From Populus alba (Eukaryota > Streptophyta > Magnoliopsida > Malpighiales > Salicaceae): 64,000 nt of DNA. A program made the position numbers and the translations under genes. This document shows, piece by piece, positions 12,891 through 24,766 of this stretch (positions within the stretch are counted from its first letter, which is position 1; each line of letters opens with the position of its first letter). Under the pieces are notes generated by a model. That model searched no databases. It worked only from the letters and a program-made list of their open reading frames with translations, and had not been told where the DNA came from. The stretch lies in the NCBI RefSeq assembly GCF_005239225.2, contig NC_133287.1:1841493-1905492 (forward strand). Reading direction: 5' to 3'.

Positions 12891-14570
12891 TTAATTCAGA
12901 AGATCGATTATTTGTATACATTTAAATATCAATTTAATTTAAACCATAAATATCAATATCAACATTGACATGATCTAATTTAATAGATAATAAATAAAAT
13001 ATAAATATTATTAAACCCGACTCAAAGTCTATCTAAACCTAATATAATATACACAATGTATATATATGAAGTATGTATTTGATTACAGGGAAAAGTTCTT
13101 GCTTTTAGAATTGCAGGCTCCACCGTAGCTAGCAACGAAGATGCCAAAATATTGATTTATACGGAGGGTAAGATAACTATAAATAAAGTTTCAATAATGT
13201 AGAATTCTTAAATCTGAGACGGCTAAAGTGAACGAGATTTTTAAAATCAGGAGTGACTAACTTTCTTTAATTTATATTAAAAAAAAAACAGTATTTAAAA
13301 TAACTTATTTTGCTCATACAAGTGTTTTTAAAATCTTATAAAAAGAGAATTTAATATCCTTAAAAATATTCTTTATCATTGAACAAAAACAATAGATGAC
13401 TAGGAGAGTACTTCAATCGCCACTAGATAACTATGACAAGCACATGATTAAAGCAGCTGCGGCGCATGTCAAGGAAGCATTCTTGCAATATTTTTCTACC
13501 AAATTCTTCCATTTACAAGGATATGGAGATCGTGCTTATTGCTTGTGTCTTTTCTTAAACCTAGCAGATTAAATAAATAAATAAACAACCCATCTTAAAT
13601 ATTCTTAAATAAATATATTTAGCAGCACATCCTTGACGACAGGCTAACTATTAAGGGAAACAGCTAGCAGCATAAATGATTGTTGATAATTAGGCATTTC
13701 TAAGCGATCCCACTATCATTTAATTATAATACAAAACAATTGACCATTCTGATTTTAAAAATTTTGATTGGATAAGGCATGATCTTTACTCTTCATTTGA
13801 CTCTAAGCAATGCATCCCTGCAGTTTCATTTTTAAAAAATCCAAAATTTTGATTCGATAAAACATGATTTAAACTACCAATTATGAATACAACTTTCTCT
13901 TAAAATCATTTAATTTAATATATTTTTAAATAAAAAATATTTTAAAAAATAACTATTACTTCAATCCCAGATACCATGTAAAAAAACAAACTATCCTGAC
14001 AGGGTAACGCGACCCATCCAACATCAGCTTGAAGCAAACGAGAAATGCCATAGGACAAGTGAGCTCATGAAACCCCAACTTCATATGGTCAAAATTAGCT
14101 TATAAATATGCATAACAATTTCCTTCTCGTAAACCATGCTGACCGCACCTCCCAGGGACATCCCAGCAGCTTAGATATTGTATTTTAATTTATGTTTGGC
14201 TTGAAAAATTATTAATTTAATATTTTTTTAGTAATTTTAATGTGTTAATATAAAAATAAAAAATAATATATAAAAACAAAATATTCTATACATTTTCAAA
14301 TAAAAAATCAATAATTTGAAAAAACAATACCCAACATCGTAGGACTACACAGACACTTACAATGTATTTGTTGAAGCAGAGTTTAAACCACTGAAAAATA
14401 TTAATATTTTTTGATAGCTAAAACTACGTTTTAACTATCATGACAAACAAACCCTTGCCCAGTTTTAAGGAAAAATATTAGTTTTATGTAAAACTGTTTC
14501 CATCTAGAATCTGTAAATGTTTTAATTATTTCGGAAGATGCTAGAAAATTTAATCAAAATAAGGATCCTT
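12891..14570. other. AT-rich intergenic DNA
   Basis: Contains fragments of the AT-rich MITE-like family (about 13915-13960 and 14185-14330) and no recognised gene. Confidence 0.4.
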
Positions 14571-14700
14571 GGTGACTCGTCACTGTCCATTAAAATTCCA
14601 GATTAGCCATCTTCTAGGTTATAAAGAAAAGACAGTACTTGTATCCAAAGGTCACCCGTCACTGTCCACTAAAATTCCCCATTAGCCATCTTCTAGGGCT
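14571..14700 (+). repeat. tandem duplication, about 80-bp period
   Basis: CGTCACTGTCCATTAAAATT...TTAGCCATCTTCTAGG near 14578-14618 recurs with few changes near 14658-14698. It lies immediately outside the left end of the CACTA element. Confidence 0.75.
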
Positions 14701-15872
14701 GCTTTTCATCTCGTATTGAATCTATCCTTTTCCTAACCTTCAGACGAGGGTTCTAGTTCATGGTAGTGGGGTACTATCAAAATTTTTTAAAATATAAATA
14801 CATATTTCGACAAAATTTTGTTGTTGGTATATGCGGTGATATTTACTAGCAAAATTGTTTGTTGCTAAATCTACCGGTAAATACCGATAAAAATATTCTC
14901 ATGGTATTTATCAAGGAAATTGCAATGAAAAAAGAAAAAATTAAAATAAAAAAAGCAAACAATACGATAACGTGTAAGTTTTACAGACATAGTTATCGAT
15001 GAAATTAACCCGACGGTAAAATTCATCCGTGAATATGCCGATGGAAAACTTTTGTTGGTATATACCAACGACATTACAAAGGGTATTACAGTGGGATTCA
15101 AGAAGAAAAATCATACGGTGACGTGGACTTTCTACTGATAGAATGACCAACGTCGTTACTATTAGAATAATTCTGTTGGTTAGTCTATCGGTAATATTTA
15201 ATTTATGACCTAACTCTTGACCCTCCATTTCTTCTTTCTTATGCAATTTTTTCTGCATCAAACAGCCACCCCCTTCCCCCTAATCTTAACACAATTCAAC
15301 CTCCCACAACAAATTCAGTCACCACAACACTCAATATGTTAGCATTCGTGTTCTAATTCAAATTTTATTGAGGATTCTCCACCTTAAGTAAGGAAATCTA
15401 TCCTTTTTTATTTCATTTGAACACAATTTTAAAATGTTAATTTTTTATATATATTTTTGTAGTATATGTATTTTTTTGGGTATTTACTTGTTTTATAGTT
15501 TTTTCTCAAACAATATTGTTGATATTTATAATTTGTACATGTTAGGGTTTGGTTGAGATTTTGTAAAATTGTATTTGTTTGTAAATTGATGAAACTTATG
15601 TCGAATTTGTGACTTAGATGTTTTGTGATGAAATAAATAATAGCTTATTTAACGGTTCTGTTTTATATTTTGTCAATTTTAATGCTAAGTTGTAATTTCT
15701 AGTAAATGTGTACAAATTTGAATTTATATAGATAATTGATAATGAATTAAAAGAACTATTAAAATAGATTGAATAAGCTTGAGCTAAATCAATATTTTTG
15801 AAAATTTGTTTAGTTAACGTAGTTAATTAATACACGTTGTCATCATTATTTTATATAGGTTTGATATAAGTA

Positions 15873-16832
15873 ATGGATGATCATTCATGGATGTATCGAG
15901 ATTCACTCAAAGGGTTGTGAAGAATAGATTATTGTAATGGGGTTCATTGTTTTATTAATTACACACTATCTAATTCGAGAAATATTAGTGGTGACAGTGT
16001 TAGATGTTCATGCAAGAGATATAAAAAATAAAAACTTTCTTGATCTAGATGTGGTAACGATGCATCTTTTACAAAAAAGATTCATGGAGAAATATATGTG
16101 TTGGTATGCACATATAAAACCATATGGTTCTTACAATACCATAGTAGAAAGGATGATTGTGTCAACTTATAGTGCTAGCAGCGTGTATGGAATTGTAGAT
16201 GACAATAGTAATCCTTGTAGGAATATGAATATAGATGCGATGAAAATGAATCAAGATCATACCGGTAAATATCCAATCGTAGATGAAGAACCTAATGCAG
16301 ATTCAACTAGGTTTTTTGATCTTTTAAAATATTTTGACGAACCATTATGAGATAGTTATATAAATCACAGTAAATTATCGGTTATTAGACAAGTATTCAC
16401 CATCAAGTCGGATCATGGGTTGAATGAAGCCGGTTATTACAAAATTGTCAAATGGGCGAGAATCATTTTACTTGAAGGGAATATGATGAAAGAGAACTTT
16501 TATAGTGCTAAGTCCATGATGAAACCTCGTAATCTAGGATATCAGAAAATTAACATATGTTCAAACTTCTGTATATTGTACTACCTTGAAAGTGTAGAGC
16601 TGACTGAGCGCAATAAATGCAGACATTCTTGTTATAAACCCAAAATTGGTAAGGAAAAGACTCTTGGTGCACATATAAACTAAGATACTTTCCAATTCAA
16701 CCTAGATTACAGAGGTTATTCATGTCATCGAAGACTGTTAAACACATGACATGTCACCAATTATATGATGTGGTGAATAAAGTGATATTGCACCCTTTCA
16801 ATGGTGAAGCCTGGAAACACTTTAATAGTGTG
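15873..16832 (+). pseudogene. TNP2-like CACTA transposase, N-terminal part (broken)
   Basis: The frame begins at ATG 15873 with MDDHSWMYRDS, the usual start of plant TNP2 proteins, but meets a stop after about 15 codons and shifts frame. Recognisable blocks are DLDVVTMHLLQKRFMEKYMCW (about 16030-16110), DDNSNPCRNM, PIVDEEPNADSTRFFDLLK (16270-16330), FTIKSDHG (about 16395) and KENFYSAKSMMKPRNLGYQK (about 16490-16550). At least three stops or frame changes are present. The coding sequence is cut after HFNSV by the LTR element at 16833 and resumes at 29039. An untranslated leader with a probable intron (donor near 15389, acceptor near 15858) precedes it. Confidence 0.85.
16828..16832. repeat. 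target-site duplication GTGTG, left copy
   Basis: Matches 29034-29038. Removing one copy plus the element joins the transposase reading ...AATAGTGTGCATCTT..., restoring the expected Asn-Ser-Val-His context. Confidence 0.95.
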
Positions 16833-17724
16833 TGTTGTAACCCATTTTTGGGTCCCCATGAAAAATAAAATAAATAACCAAAAGAGGTTAGAAAAATAAC
16901 AGGGGGCAGAAGCGCTCGGAAAACAGTCAGAAAATTGGTCAAGGAATTTAAAAATACAAGGATTGAATTTTTTGACAGCCCTTTTGAGAAGGAAAATTTG
17001 AATTTTGAGGAGAAAAGCCCCAAATTTGGATGTTATGGACTTAATTGGATTTTTATTTGAATTTATAGAAGATTTGATTGCAAGAAAAATTGATTTTTAA
17101 GTCAATTTGGGCTTTAATTTGAAGAAATTTAAGTTCTGGGGCCAAAATATATTTTTTAGGAATTTATTGGGTCAAATCAGGGGCTCAATTGCATAAATAT
17201 TGAAGTTTAAGGGCCAATTAGGGACTTAATTGTGAAAATCCGAAACCAGGGATCAATTTTGGAGAAGCGCAAAGATAGAGGGGGCTGTTTGGAATTGTTT
17301 CAGGGGCTTAATTGAAGAAATTGGAAGTTTATTGATCAATTAGGGGCTCAATTGCATAACTCAGAGACCAAGGACCAAAGTGAAAAAGGCGGCCAACAAG
17401 AGGGGCGGGACCGAATTTGGAGGACTGATTTGAAGTTTAGCCATTTAAATGAAACGGCGCGTTTTACCTAAAACGACGCCGTTTTATATATATATATATG
17501 AAAAAAAAAAAAAAGGAGGAAGATCAGAACGGTGTCGTTTTGAACGACACTGTTCATCTTCCTCCTTCCCCCCGTTTTAGCAGAACAGAAGACGAAAAAT
17601 TTTTGAAAAAAACCTCCCGCGTCTCTCTCCTCGCCCCCACCACCACCACCGAAAGCATCAATGGGCGACCAGCCGTTGCGTGATTGAAGGCGCACTAACC
17701 ATGGTCCCCCACCTGTTCTGCCCC

Positions 17725-17732
17725 TATAAATA
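17725..17732 (+). promoter_or_regulatory. LTR TATA box
   Basis: CCCC-TATAAATA-AGAG, with a purine-rich leader starting about 30 bases downstream. The U3/R border is expected near 17755-17765. The same box is at 27470-27477 in the 3' LTR. Confidence 0.7.
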
Positions 17733-18139
17733 AGAGAAGAAAACCGAAAAAAAAAAAGAAACCGGAGAGAACCGAAGAGAGGAGAGAACCCGAAGGGAGG
17801 AGAGAGAGAGAGAGACCCGAGGACAGGGGGAGAAGAGAAAAAACAAGCAAAAGAGAGTGGGAGAGCAGAAACAAACCAAAAACAAAGAAACCGAACCCAA
17901 AAACCAAGAAAAAAACCAAAGAGAAAGCCACTGAAAACAAGTCTCTCTCGCCGCCGTTCGAACCGCCACAGCACCGCCCGGAGCCGCCGTACGCGAGCCA
18001 CGCCACCGCAGCTCCACCAGCGACCGCCTCCACGCCAGGTGCGCATTTCTTCCCCCCTGCATTTTTGTTTTTCTTCGGTGGTCTGGCCTCCTGCATGTTG
18101 CATGCAGGAGGCAGGGGGGAGAAAAATGATTCTCCCCCC

Positions 18140-18347
18140 GCTGGGCCGCAAGGTGCTGGGCCAGCCCGATGCTGGCCCAGCCTTGCAAGTCTGGGCCGGT
18201 CTGGGCCCAGACTGTAGAATTTTTTTTCGGGCCGTGATCAGCCCATTTTAGTTTTGGGCCGAGACCGGCCCAATATCATTGCGGGCCGAGATTGGCCCGC
18301 CCCTTTTTGGGCTGAGCCTGGCCCATTTATTTGGGCCGGCCCAGCCC
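18140..18347. repeat. cluster of GGGCC/GGCCC dyads in the LTR
   Basis: A run of short inverted repeats: GGGCC..GGCCC around GAGA or GAGATT spacers, GGGC..GCCC around TGAGCCTG, and the perfect palindrome GGGCCGGCCC near 18335. Most can form hairpins of 4-7 bp. The copy in the 3' LTR is at about 27885-28075 and lacks one 16-bp piece. Confidence 0.7.
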
Positions 18348-19309
18348 TATAATATATTATATATTATTATAATATATATATGTGTGTATATTATATATAT
18401 ATTTATAAAAAAAATATATTTATAAAAAAATATATTTTGAAAAATCTAAAAAAAAATATTGTGATTTTTATGCATATTTTTGTCAAAAGTGGCTTAATAT
18501 TAGTTTGTATTTTTATGCTGTGGAGATACAAATTCAGTATTAAAAAATACCCGATTTCGTCAAAAAAAATAAAATATTTTCTTGCGTGTTGCATACGGCC
18601 AATACACTAACATGTTTTGAATGTTCTTTTTATATATATAAAAAAAATATTGGAAGTTTTTTGAAAATGTGTTTTCGCATGGATTTCTTAAACACAAATA
18701 ATTTTCTTGCATTTGTGGATTTTACAACCTGTTTGTAAAACTCCAAAGGGTATTGGCCAATATTCCAAAAACTATAAAAATCTTATTTTGGGAGGAGAAG
18801 TTGTGGTTATTGTTCACCGCTAATGTTTGGATGAAGAAATCCTTAAAAGGACGAACATCCAAAATATTATCGGGAGTAATAAATCAACGCACATGTTTGA
18901 AAGAAGCTTTGGTTGCGATCGAGAACATTTCAAAAATTAAATTTTTTTTCTCCACGGTTTATGAGTCGTGAAAAGTAATTGTTTTTTTAAGAATTGTGAA
19001 ATTTTCTTCGTTTTTTTTATTCTCTTTTCCTTGCGATTTACGAGTTGACGGGATTAGAAAACACCAACACCATAGACTATAGAGCAAACCAAACACCAAG
19101 CAGCTTACCTCAGGTAGGGCGTATTAGGGGTGCTAGTACCTTCCCTTTACGCAACCAGTCCCTTGCCTTAGAATCTCTGAAAGACCAGTTAGGGTTCCTA
19201 GTGACCAAATACTAGGTGGCGACTCCAAAAGAACCAAATCCTTAGAACACAACGAAAATCGCCAGCCGATGTCGTGCCTTTATAAATTTTTTGTGGGGGT
19301 GTGACAGAA

Positions 19310-19327
19310 TGGCGACTCCACTGGGGA
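19310..19327 (+). other. primer binding site
   Basis: TGGCGACTCCACTGGGGA starts three bases after the LTR end. Its complement ends in CCA as a mature tRNA 3' end does. The same site type is reported for Ogre/Tat elements as matching tRNA-Arg; the tRNA identity is from memory. Confidence 0.85.
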
Positions 19328-19832
19328 TGTTAGGACTAAGCTTGATTTGTTTGTTTGTTTATGTTATGTGTTATTGGTTTTTGTTTTCTTATAATGTTTT
19401 GTTTAAAAGCTTTAGCATATATCTTTACATTCTATCATACATGCCATAGTCATGCATCACTTTATTATTATTATTATGTTTTGGAGGGCACACACATGTA
19501 ACTCTAAGTTTAAGTGGGGGACTAGCAGCTTGCCTTATGACTTGAGTCAAGGCTTAAGTTTGTGTAAACCCCAACTCTTTGCTGAGTGTTTAGACTGATA
19601 GTGATTGGTACACGTGCCATCCCACTATCTGCTGGACCTCCATATCGCCTTTACGAGGGTGATCACTGGAACAGCAAGAGACCCTCTTTTAGAGACCTAG
19701 TAGTAAACCTACCCTATGTCTCACGTAAAAGAACTAGAACCTATCCTTAGGGTGTATGTTCCGATATAAATCTTTTGCATCGAAACAAGACTAACCCCCC
19801 ATGCATTTTGAATTGCAGGATTTGTGAACGAA

Positions 19833-21952
19833 ATGACCATCACTAAATCTTCCATAGAGTATGGAAAGAATTCTGAACTGTCACAATTGATTGAAGGAGA
19901 CTGCCTTAGAAGCGATGCTAAGAAGATGTCGCCAATCAAGAACCTGAATTGCATATTGAATGAGGTGAACAAGTTAACGACTCATTTTCAGAATGTGGAT
20001 AAAGATGCATTTTTTAGGAAATACGGACGTTTGATGGAAATCGCAAAGGTAGAAGTTTTAAGCCCAGCTGTGCGAGCCTTAGTTCATTTTTGGGATCCAG
20101 AATACCGATGTTTCTCCTTTGGAAGCATAGACTTGTGCCCCACGATTGAGGAATATGGATTGTTGACCGAGTTTCTGAATGACCTGTATCGGATTTATTC
20201 TCCTTTGAGATCCGACAAGATCATCCCTGAGCTGTCAAAACTGCTCAGAATCTCCAACTTGGAAAAGTTTCTGGAAAAGAATGGCACGGTTTGAAATGGA
20301 GGATGCTTAGAGTTGGAAAAGGAGTCAGAAGTAGAAAAAGAGAGATTGATTGCCTTAGGTATATTTGGCCTTGTGTTGTTCCCAAGTCAGACTGGTTTAG
20401 TAAGCTTGGAGGCCGCCGCTGCTTATGTGGAGTATGAGAAACACACAGATCAATCCAGTGGTTGCTATCTTAGCCCGAAACATTTTTGACACTTAACCAT
20501 TGTAGAAAAGCTGGAAAAGGAGCAATGAGATGCTGCACGCAACTGTTGTATATTTGGATGGTGAGCCATATCGAAACAAAGAAACCTGTCTTCAATAATT
20601 TTTGGTGGTTCACTCAAAAACCCTAAAGATTGTGGAACAAGAAGAATGGGGAGATCTAGACAACCAGGGTTGGGTTGATAAATTGGAAGGATTACCTAAT
20701 AGCGATTTTAAATGGAGAGCACCATGGGTAACAACAACGAAGGTCCTAATGAGTTGTGGACAAAGGCATTGGGTACCATTGGTGGGGATTACGGGTTATG
20801 TGAGTTATGCTCCGACTTTAGTGGTAAGACAATTTGGGGGCATACAGTTTGTTCCCAAAACTATGGGAATTGCTCAATTCTTTGGTCTGTTCAAAGATCC
20901 CATAGCAAAAGAAGTTTTGGAGATCATCAAACAAGATTGGAAGCATCTAGTGTTGGTGGAAATAGAAGGTTTGAGAGATCCAAGTGTGAGCGAAGGATAT
21001 GTAAAATGGAGAGCCTCAGCTGCTTCAGCCATGCCTTGCGCTATAGAGGAGCCTATTAAGGTTAATATTGAAGATGATTTAGCTGCTTCAGCCATGCCTC
21101 GTGTAGAAGTCAAATCTCCTCAAACCATAGAGGAACCCCTCAAAAGAAAGAGGGTTAACGGTGAATTGAGAAGGCAAGTGGACAAAACTAAGAATAGAGT
21201 TGAGCAAGAGTAGAAAGGAACAAGCGATGTTGGAAGGAATGATGCTAGAAGAGGATAAAAGGAGAACATTTCTAGATGAGCAAATACAGTCTAGAGATGC
21301 GAAAATAACCAAGCTTGAGTTAAAGTTGGTTGAGGAGAAGATTGCTAGGGAAGGGAGTGAGAAGGAGCTTAAAGGGTTGAGTTTGGATTGGATGCAAAGT
21401 TGTTCTGAACTTGAAGCAATGGAGATGGACTTTAGCGATTGCCAAGAAAGTGCAAAATATTACCAAGAAAAATTTGTGCAAGTGCAATTCGAACTAATGG
21501 ATAGGATTAGGAGGTATAAGGATTTGAATAAGAAATATACAGAGTTGGAAAGCAAAAGGGGAGGATTCGAGGATGATAAAGCGGAGTTAGCAGCCAAGAG
21601 GAGTGAGATAAAAGTTGCAAGGATAAAGCTCGACAAAGAACGCGAAAAGTCGAAGTATTTGGACGAGAAGCTAGTAGCAACGGAAAAGCACAAGGATCGA
21701 ATCGACGCCAACAACATTGCTTTGAACAGAACAAACATGTTGCTCATAGAAAAAATGACCAAAACCGATGAGCAAATGGATGAAGCTGCTGCACATGCTC
21801 GAATTATTAGAATCAATGCACGGAATGTGGGAGGAGACATCATTCGCTATCGCCGAAGCCTAGCCGAAACCGATGCCTTTTTAGGGAAGATTGAGAACCG
21901 CGGCTTTGCTTTCTTACCTTTGGCTAAGGAGTTTATGGAGGAAAGAGATTAG
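19833..21952 (+). pseudogene. extra ORF upstream of gag (DUF7745-like plus coiled coil), frameshifted
   Basis: Three pieces in changing frames: 19833-20294, about 20300-20490 with 20602-21213, and 21200-21952. The first two resemble a plant domain found in ORF1 of Tat/Ogre elements (WDPEYRCFSFGSIDLCPTIEEY, then FGLVLFPSQTGLVSLEAA, then QRHWVPLVGITGYVSYAP and QFGGIQFVPKTMG). The last piece is a long Glu/Lys-rich coiled coil (EEDKRRTFLDEQIQSRDAKI onward) to a stop at 21950. Stops at 20292-20294 and near 20485-20530 and a +/-1 shift near 21210 break the frame. The original product probably had about 700 residues. Its function in the element is unknown. Confidence 0.75.
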
Positions 21953-22248
21953 CATGTTGTATTTTTTTTTATCCAAGCATTAATGAAAAGGGCGTTGACC
22001 CATCTTCTTATGCAAAATCTGTCTCTTGGTGAACATGATTCTAGCAAAACGACTCGAAAGGCAGAACTTCTATCAAAGCAATGTGACAAGAGAATGCTTA
22101 TAATGGGATGGTTATTTTTTTCGTTCACAATAAAACATGCATGCATCCATCACAATCATACATTTTCTCATACATCTATGCATGCATCTCCAGATCGTGA
22201 AACATAGGTCCCACATCCAGAGTCCACCAAACCCGGTCCAGATCAAGA

Positions 22249-23679
22249 ATGGAAAACGAAGAAAGAGCTCAGTTAGAGTCACACTACCAGACCGAGTTGG
22301 AATCTGTGAAAAATGAAGTTTCTCGACTGACCAATCTGCTTGAGCAACTTTTAAGAACGAAGAACGGGGAGGGAACATCTACCCAACCACCTATAGGAGC
22401 GCCGTCAGTTCATGTCCCGGGGATATCTCAGAACTTGGGGGCAGATTCAGCGACGGGGCAGCACTTTGCACCTGCCATTCCCGTTCAGCCCCCTCAAGCT
22501 CACATCACAGCATATGGGCCTTCTGATAATAGGTCCACTGGTTTTATGAATGATGACAAGATATCAGCTTTGGAAGAAAGGTTAAGAGCAGTCGAGGGAA
22601 ATGACTGGTTTGACCCCATGCGAGCGTCTGAAATATGTTTGGTACCAAACATCACGGTACCAAAAAAATTTAGGATACCGGAGTTTATAAAGTACACTGG
22701 GTTGGAATGCCCAAACACTCACCTTCGATCTTATTGCAATAAGATGGCTGAGGTGATTCATGACGATAAGTTATTGATCTACTTTTTCCAAGATAGTCTA
22801 TCGGGGTCGGCGCTAAGTTGGTACATGAGGCTGGATAATGCCAAGATCAAGAAATGGAAGGATTTAGTTGAGGCTTTCCTTAAGCAATACAAGTTCAATT
22901 TGGAAATTGCTCCAGATCGAATGAGCCTTATGTCAATGGAAAAGAGAAGCCAAGAGTCAGTGAGGGCTTATGCACAAAGATGGAGGGACGAGGCCACGCA
23001 CGTGCAACCCCCTTTGATAGAAACGGAGATGGTGACTTTGTTCGCCAATACATTCAAGGCACCTTACTATGAGCATTTAATGGGTAGCTCATCTCAACAT
23101 TTCTATGATGTTGTACGTGTGGCGGAAAGAATCGAGCAAGGAATTAAAGCAGGGCGCATAGCAGAGCCTTTAGAGAAGAAAGGTTTTATCGGAAGAAAAA
23201 TGAAAGGTCCCGTTAACAACTTCGAAGGTGGGTCCAATGACAAGATAACAGATTCATATAACCCACAAATACCTACCTCTCATGTGGCCCACATAAACTT
23301 TAACAAACCTTTTTCCCTTAATCGAGCAAATGGCCAGTCAAACACCCAAAACAACCACCAACGACCAAACACAAGATACATTTCAGAACAACTACCGCCA
23401 TTACCCATGCCTCTGAAGGATATATATGCCAAACTACTAAGCATTGGACAAATAGCTCTTATCCCTACATTACCACTACAGCCACCATTCCCCATCTGGT
23501 ATAAGCCCGAGTTGACTTGCGAGTACCATGCTGGTATTCCTGGGCATTGTCTTGAAACGTGCTACGGTTTCAAGAACAAGTTGTTGAAGCTCATCAAGAT
23601 AGGATGGGTGTCATTTGAAGACACACCCAATATCAATTCAAATCCATTGCATGGTCATGACAAAAGTGATAGGGGATAA
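22249..23679 (+). CDS. retrotransposon gag protein, intact (476 aa)
   Basis: ATG 22249 (MENEERAQLES) opens an uninterrupted frame. A coiled-coil N-terminus (to about 45) and a Pro/Gln-rich linker precede a Retrotrans_gag domain at about 140-300, with the typical SGSALSWYMRLDNAKIKKWK, FLKQYKFNLEIAPDRMSLMS and ESVRAYAQRWRDEA blocks. A zinc-knuckle-like motif near 424-438 has the form C-x2-H-x5-H-x4-C, an unusual ligand order for gag but common in this lineage as I recall it. The expected continuation into protease and reverse transcriptase is absent: a short in-frame-like tail (EEGEIEGEDKEMQ, about 23720) ends near 23875. The protein would form the particle that packages the element RNA. Confidence 0.85.
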   Translation: MENEERAQLESHYQTELESVKNEVSRLTNLLEQLLRTKNGEGTSTQPPIGAPSVHVPGISQNLGADSATGQHFAPAIPVQPPQAHITAYGPSDNRSTGFMNDDKISALEERLRAVEGNDWFDPMRASEICLVPNITVPKKFRIPEFIKYTGLECPNTHLRSYCNKMAEVIHDDKLLIYFFQDSLSGSALSWYMRLDNAKIKKWKDLVEAFLKQYKFNLEIAPDRMSLMSMEKRSQESVRAYAQRWRDEATHVQPPLIETEMVTLFANTFKAPYYEHLMGSSSQHFYDVVRVAERIEQGIKAGRIAEPLEKKGFIGRKMKGPVNNFEGGSNDKITDSYNPQIPTSHVAHINFNKPFSLNRANGQSNTQNNHQRPNTRYISEQLPPLPMPLKDIYAKLLSIGQIALIPTLPLQPPFPIWYKPELTCEYHAGIPGHCLETCYGFKNKLLKLIKIGWVSFEDTPNINSNPLHGHDKSDRG

Positions 23680-23875
23680 AGGTTGGAAAACCTTGGTCAA
23701 GAGTCGTCAATAATGAAGAAGGCGAGATCGAAGGAGAAGACAAGGAAATGCAAGTGGGGAAGGAAGATGAAGCATTGCCTCGGTTGACTTTCCACACACT
23801 AGAAGAAGTTTCAGAACGGGTTGACCCAAGAACTTCTCGTAGTTTTCAAAATGTAAAACAACTTTATTTGCCTTA

Positions 23876-24766
23876 GCATGTTTTTGTCATTTGCTTTTGT
23901 CTTTACTTTTATTTTCTCTAGTGAGCATTCAGAGCTCATATTGTCAGCCATATTTTTGTGTTTGTCTTTGAGCTTACCTTTTCTTTAAATAAATGATGAG
24001 TTTATGCATTTTTTTTAACAAGTTTGAGTGGTTACAAATAAAGTATCAATAAAATGGTTTAATATGAAATTTAAGAAAAGCTAACCCTAAAGTACAACCC
24101 TATCTCTGATAGCATGGATAAATGTTTAAGTGGTCACTTTGTAATTGTCTTTTAAAGAACAAAGTTTATCAACCATAACAATGGCATTTTGAAATAAAAA
24201 AAAAATCATTATCTATTCACTCACTAAAAAAGTTTATCACCGGCTGAATGAATTGCTTCTCTATATAAAAACCCAGACTAATATCGCACCCCTATACTAG
24301 GGGGCAAGACGAGATGTTTTATGAAAAGTTTTACGAAAGCCTAGATTTGAAAACCAAGCTAAAGCATTTGATAAAAGCATGACAAAAAGGCAAATACAAG
24401 TCATACATTTTGAGAAAAGGACTACTTGAAGAAAGTCAAAGACTTCTTCTCCAAGAATATGATAGGCAACACGAGAGATGAATCCAGCATACGACTTCAA
24501 AAGCAAAGGGAGTCTCATGAACTAGAAGAAGAGGATGGGACCTATGTTTCAAAACCAGGTACGAATGCATGCATTGCATCTAATCATAAATCATTGCATG
24601 TATGTTTTTTTTTTTGGATCGTTACAGGAGGAGATCTTAGTGCATTCCAACAAGATTATGGACGAAGAAAGAATCATTGAGTTGATTCTAGAACAACAAG
24701 AAGAGAAGATAAGGATTCTCAAACCCTGCCAGCAGGAAGAACGACATCGATAGCATTCGGTAAAAA
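23876..24766 (+). other. non-coding interior of the LTR element, where pol would be expected
   Basis: No reverse transcriptase, RNase H or integrase motif in any frame. A stretch at 24600-24628 (T-run, then TTACAG) looks like a splice acceptor. Short frames of 70-84 codons are not protein-like. Confidence 0.6.

Larger units (their letters stand above)
16833..19306 (+). repeat. 5' LTR (2474 bp)
   Basis: Starts TGTTGTAACCC and ends GGGGGTGTGACA, nearly identical to 26570-29033. It holds a TATA box (17725-17732), a CT/GA-rich stretch, a GGGCC dyad cluster (about 18140-18347), a (TA)n tract and a potential splice donor at 18039. Compared with the 3' LTR it has an extra 16 bp in the GGCCCAGCC cluster near 18165. 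Long minus-strand frames here (up to 227 codons, 17468-18151) occur in both LTRs but are Phe/Leu-rich low-complexity translations of purine tracts and are not believed. Confidence 0.95.
18039..19818 (+). other. possible leader intron of the LTR element
   Basis: The candidate donor CGCCAG|GTGCGC (18039) and acceptor TTTTGAATTGCAG|G (19818) would remove the rest of the LTR and the PBS, and place the extra ORF start (ATG 19833) 15 bases into the next exon. Intron splicing is known in Ogre elements at another position. This one is inferred from splice consensus only. Confidence 0.35.

Noticed and set aside
17468..18188. Long overlapping minus-strand frames (133-227 codons), repeated at 27207-27917
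   Set aside because: They lie in the two LTRs, translate purine tracts into Phe/Leu/Gly/Arg runs, occur in several frames at once and show no domain.
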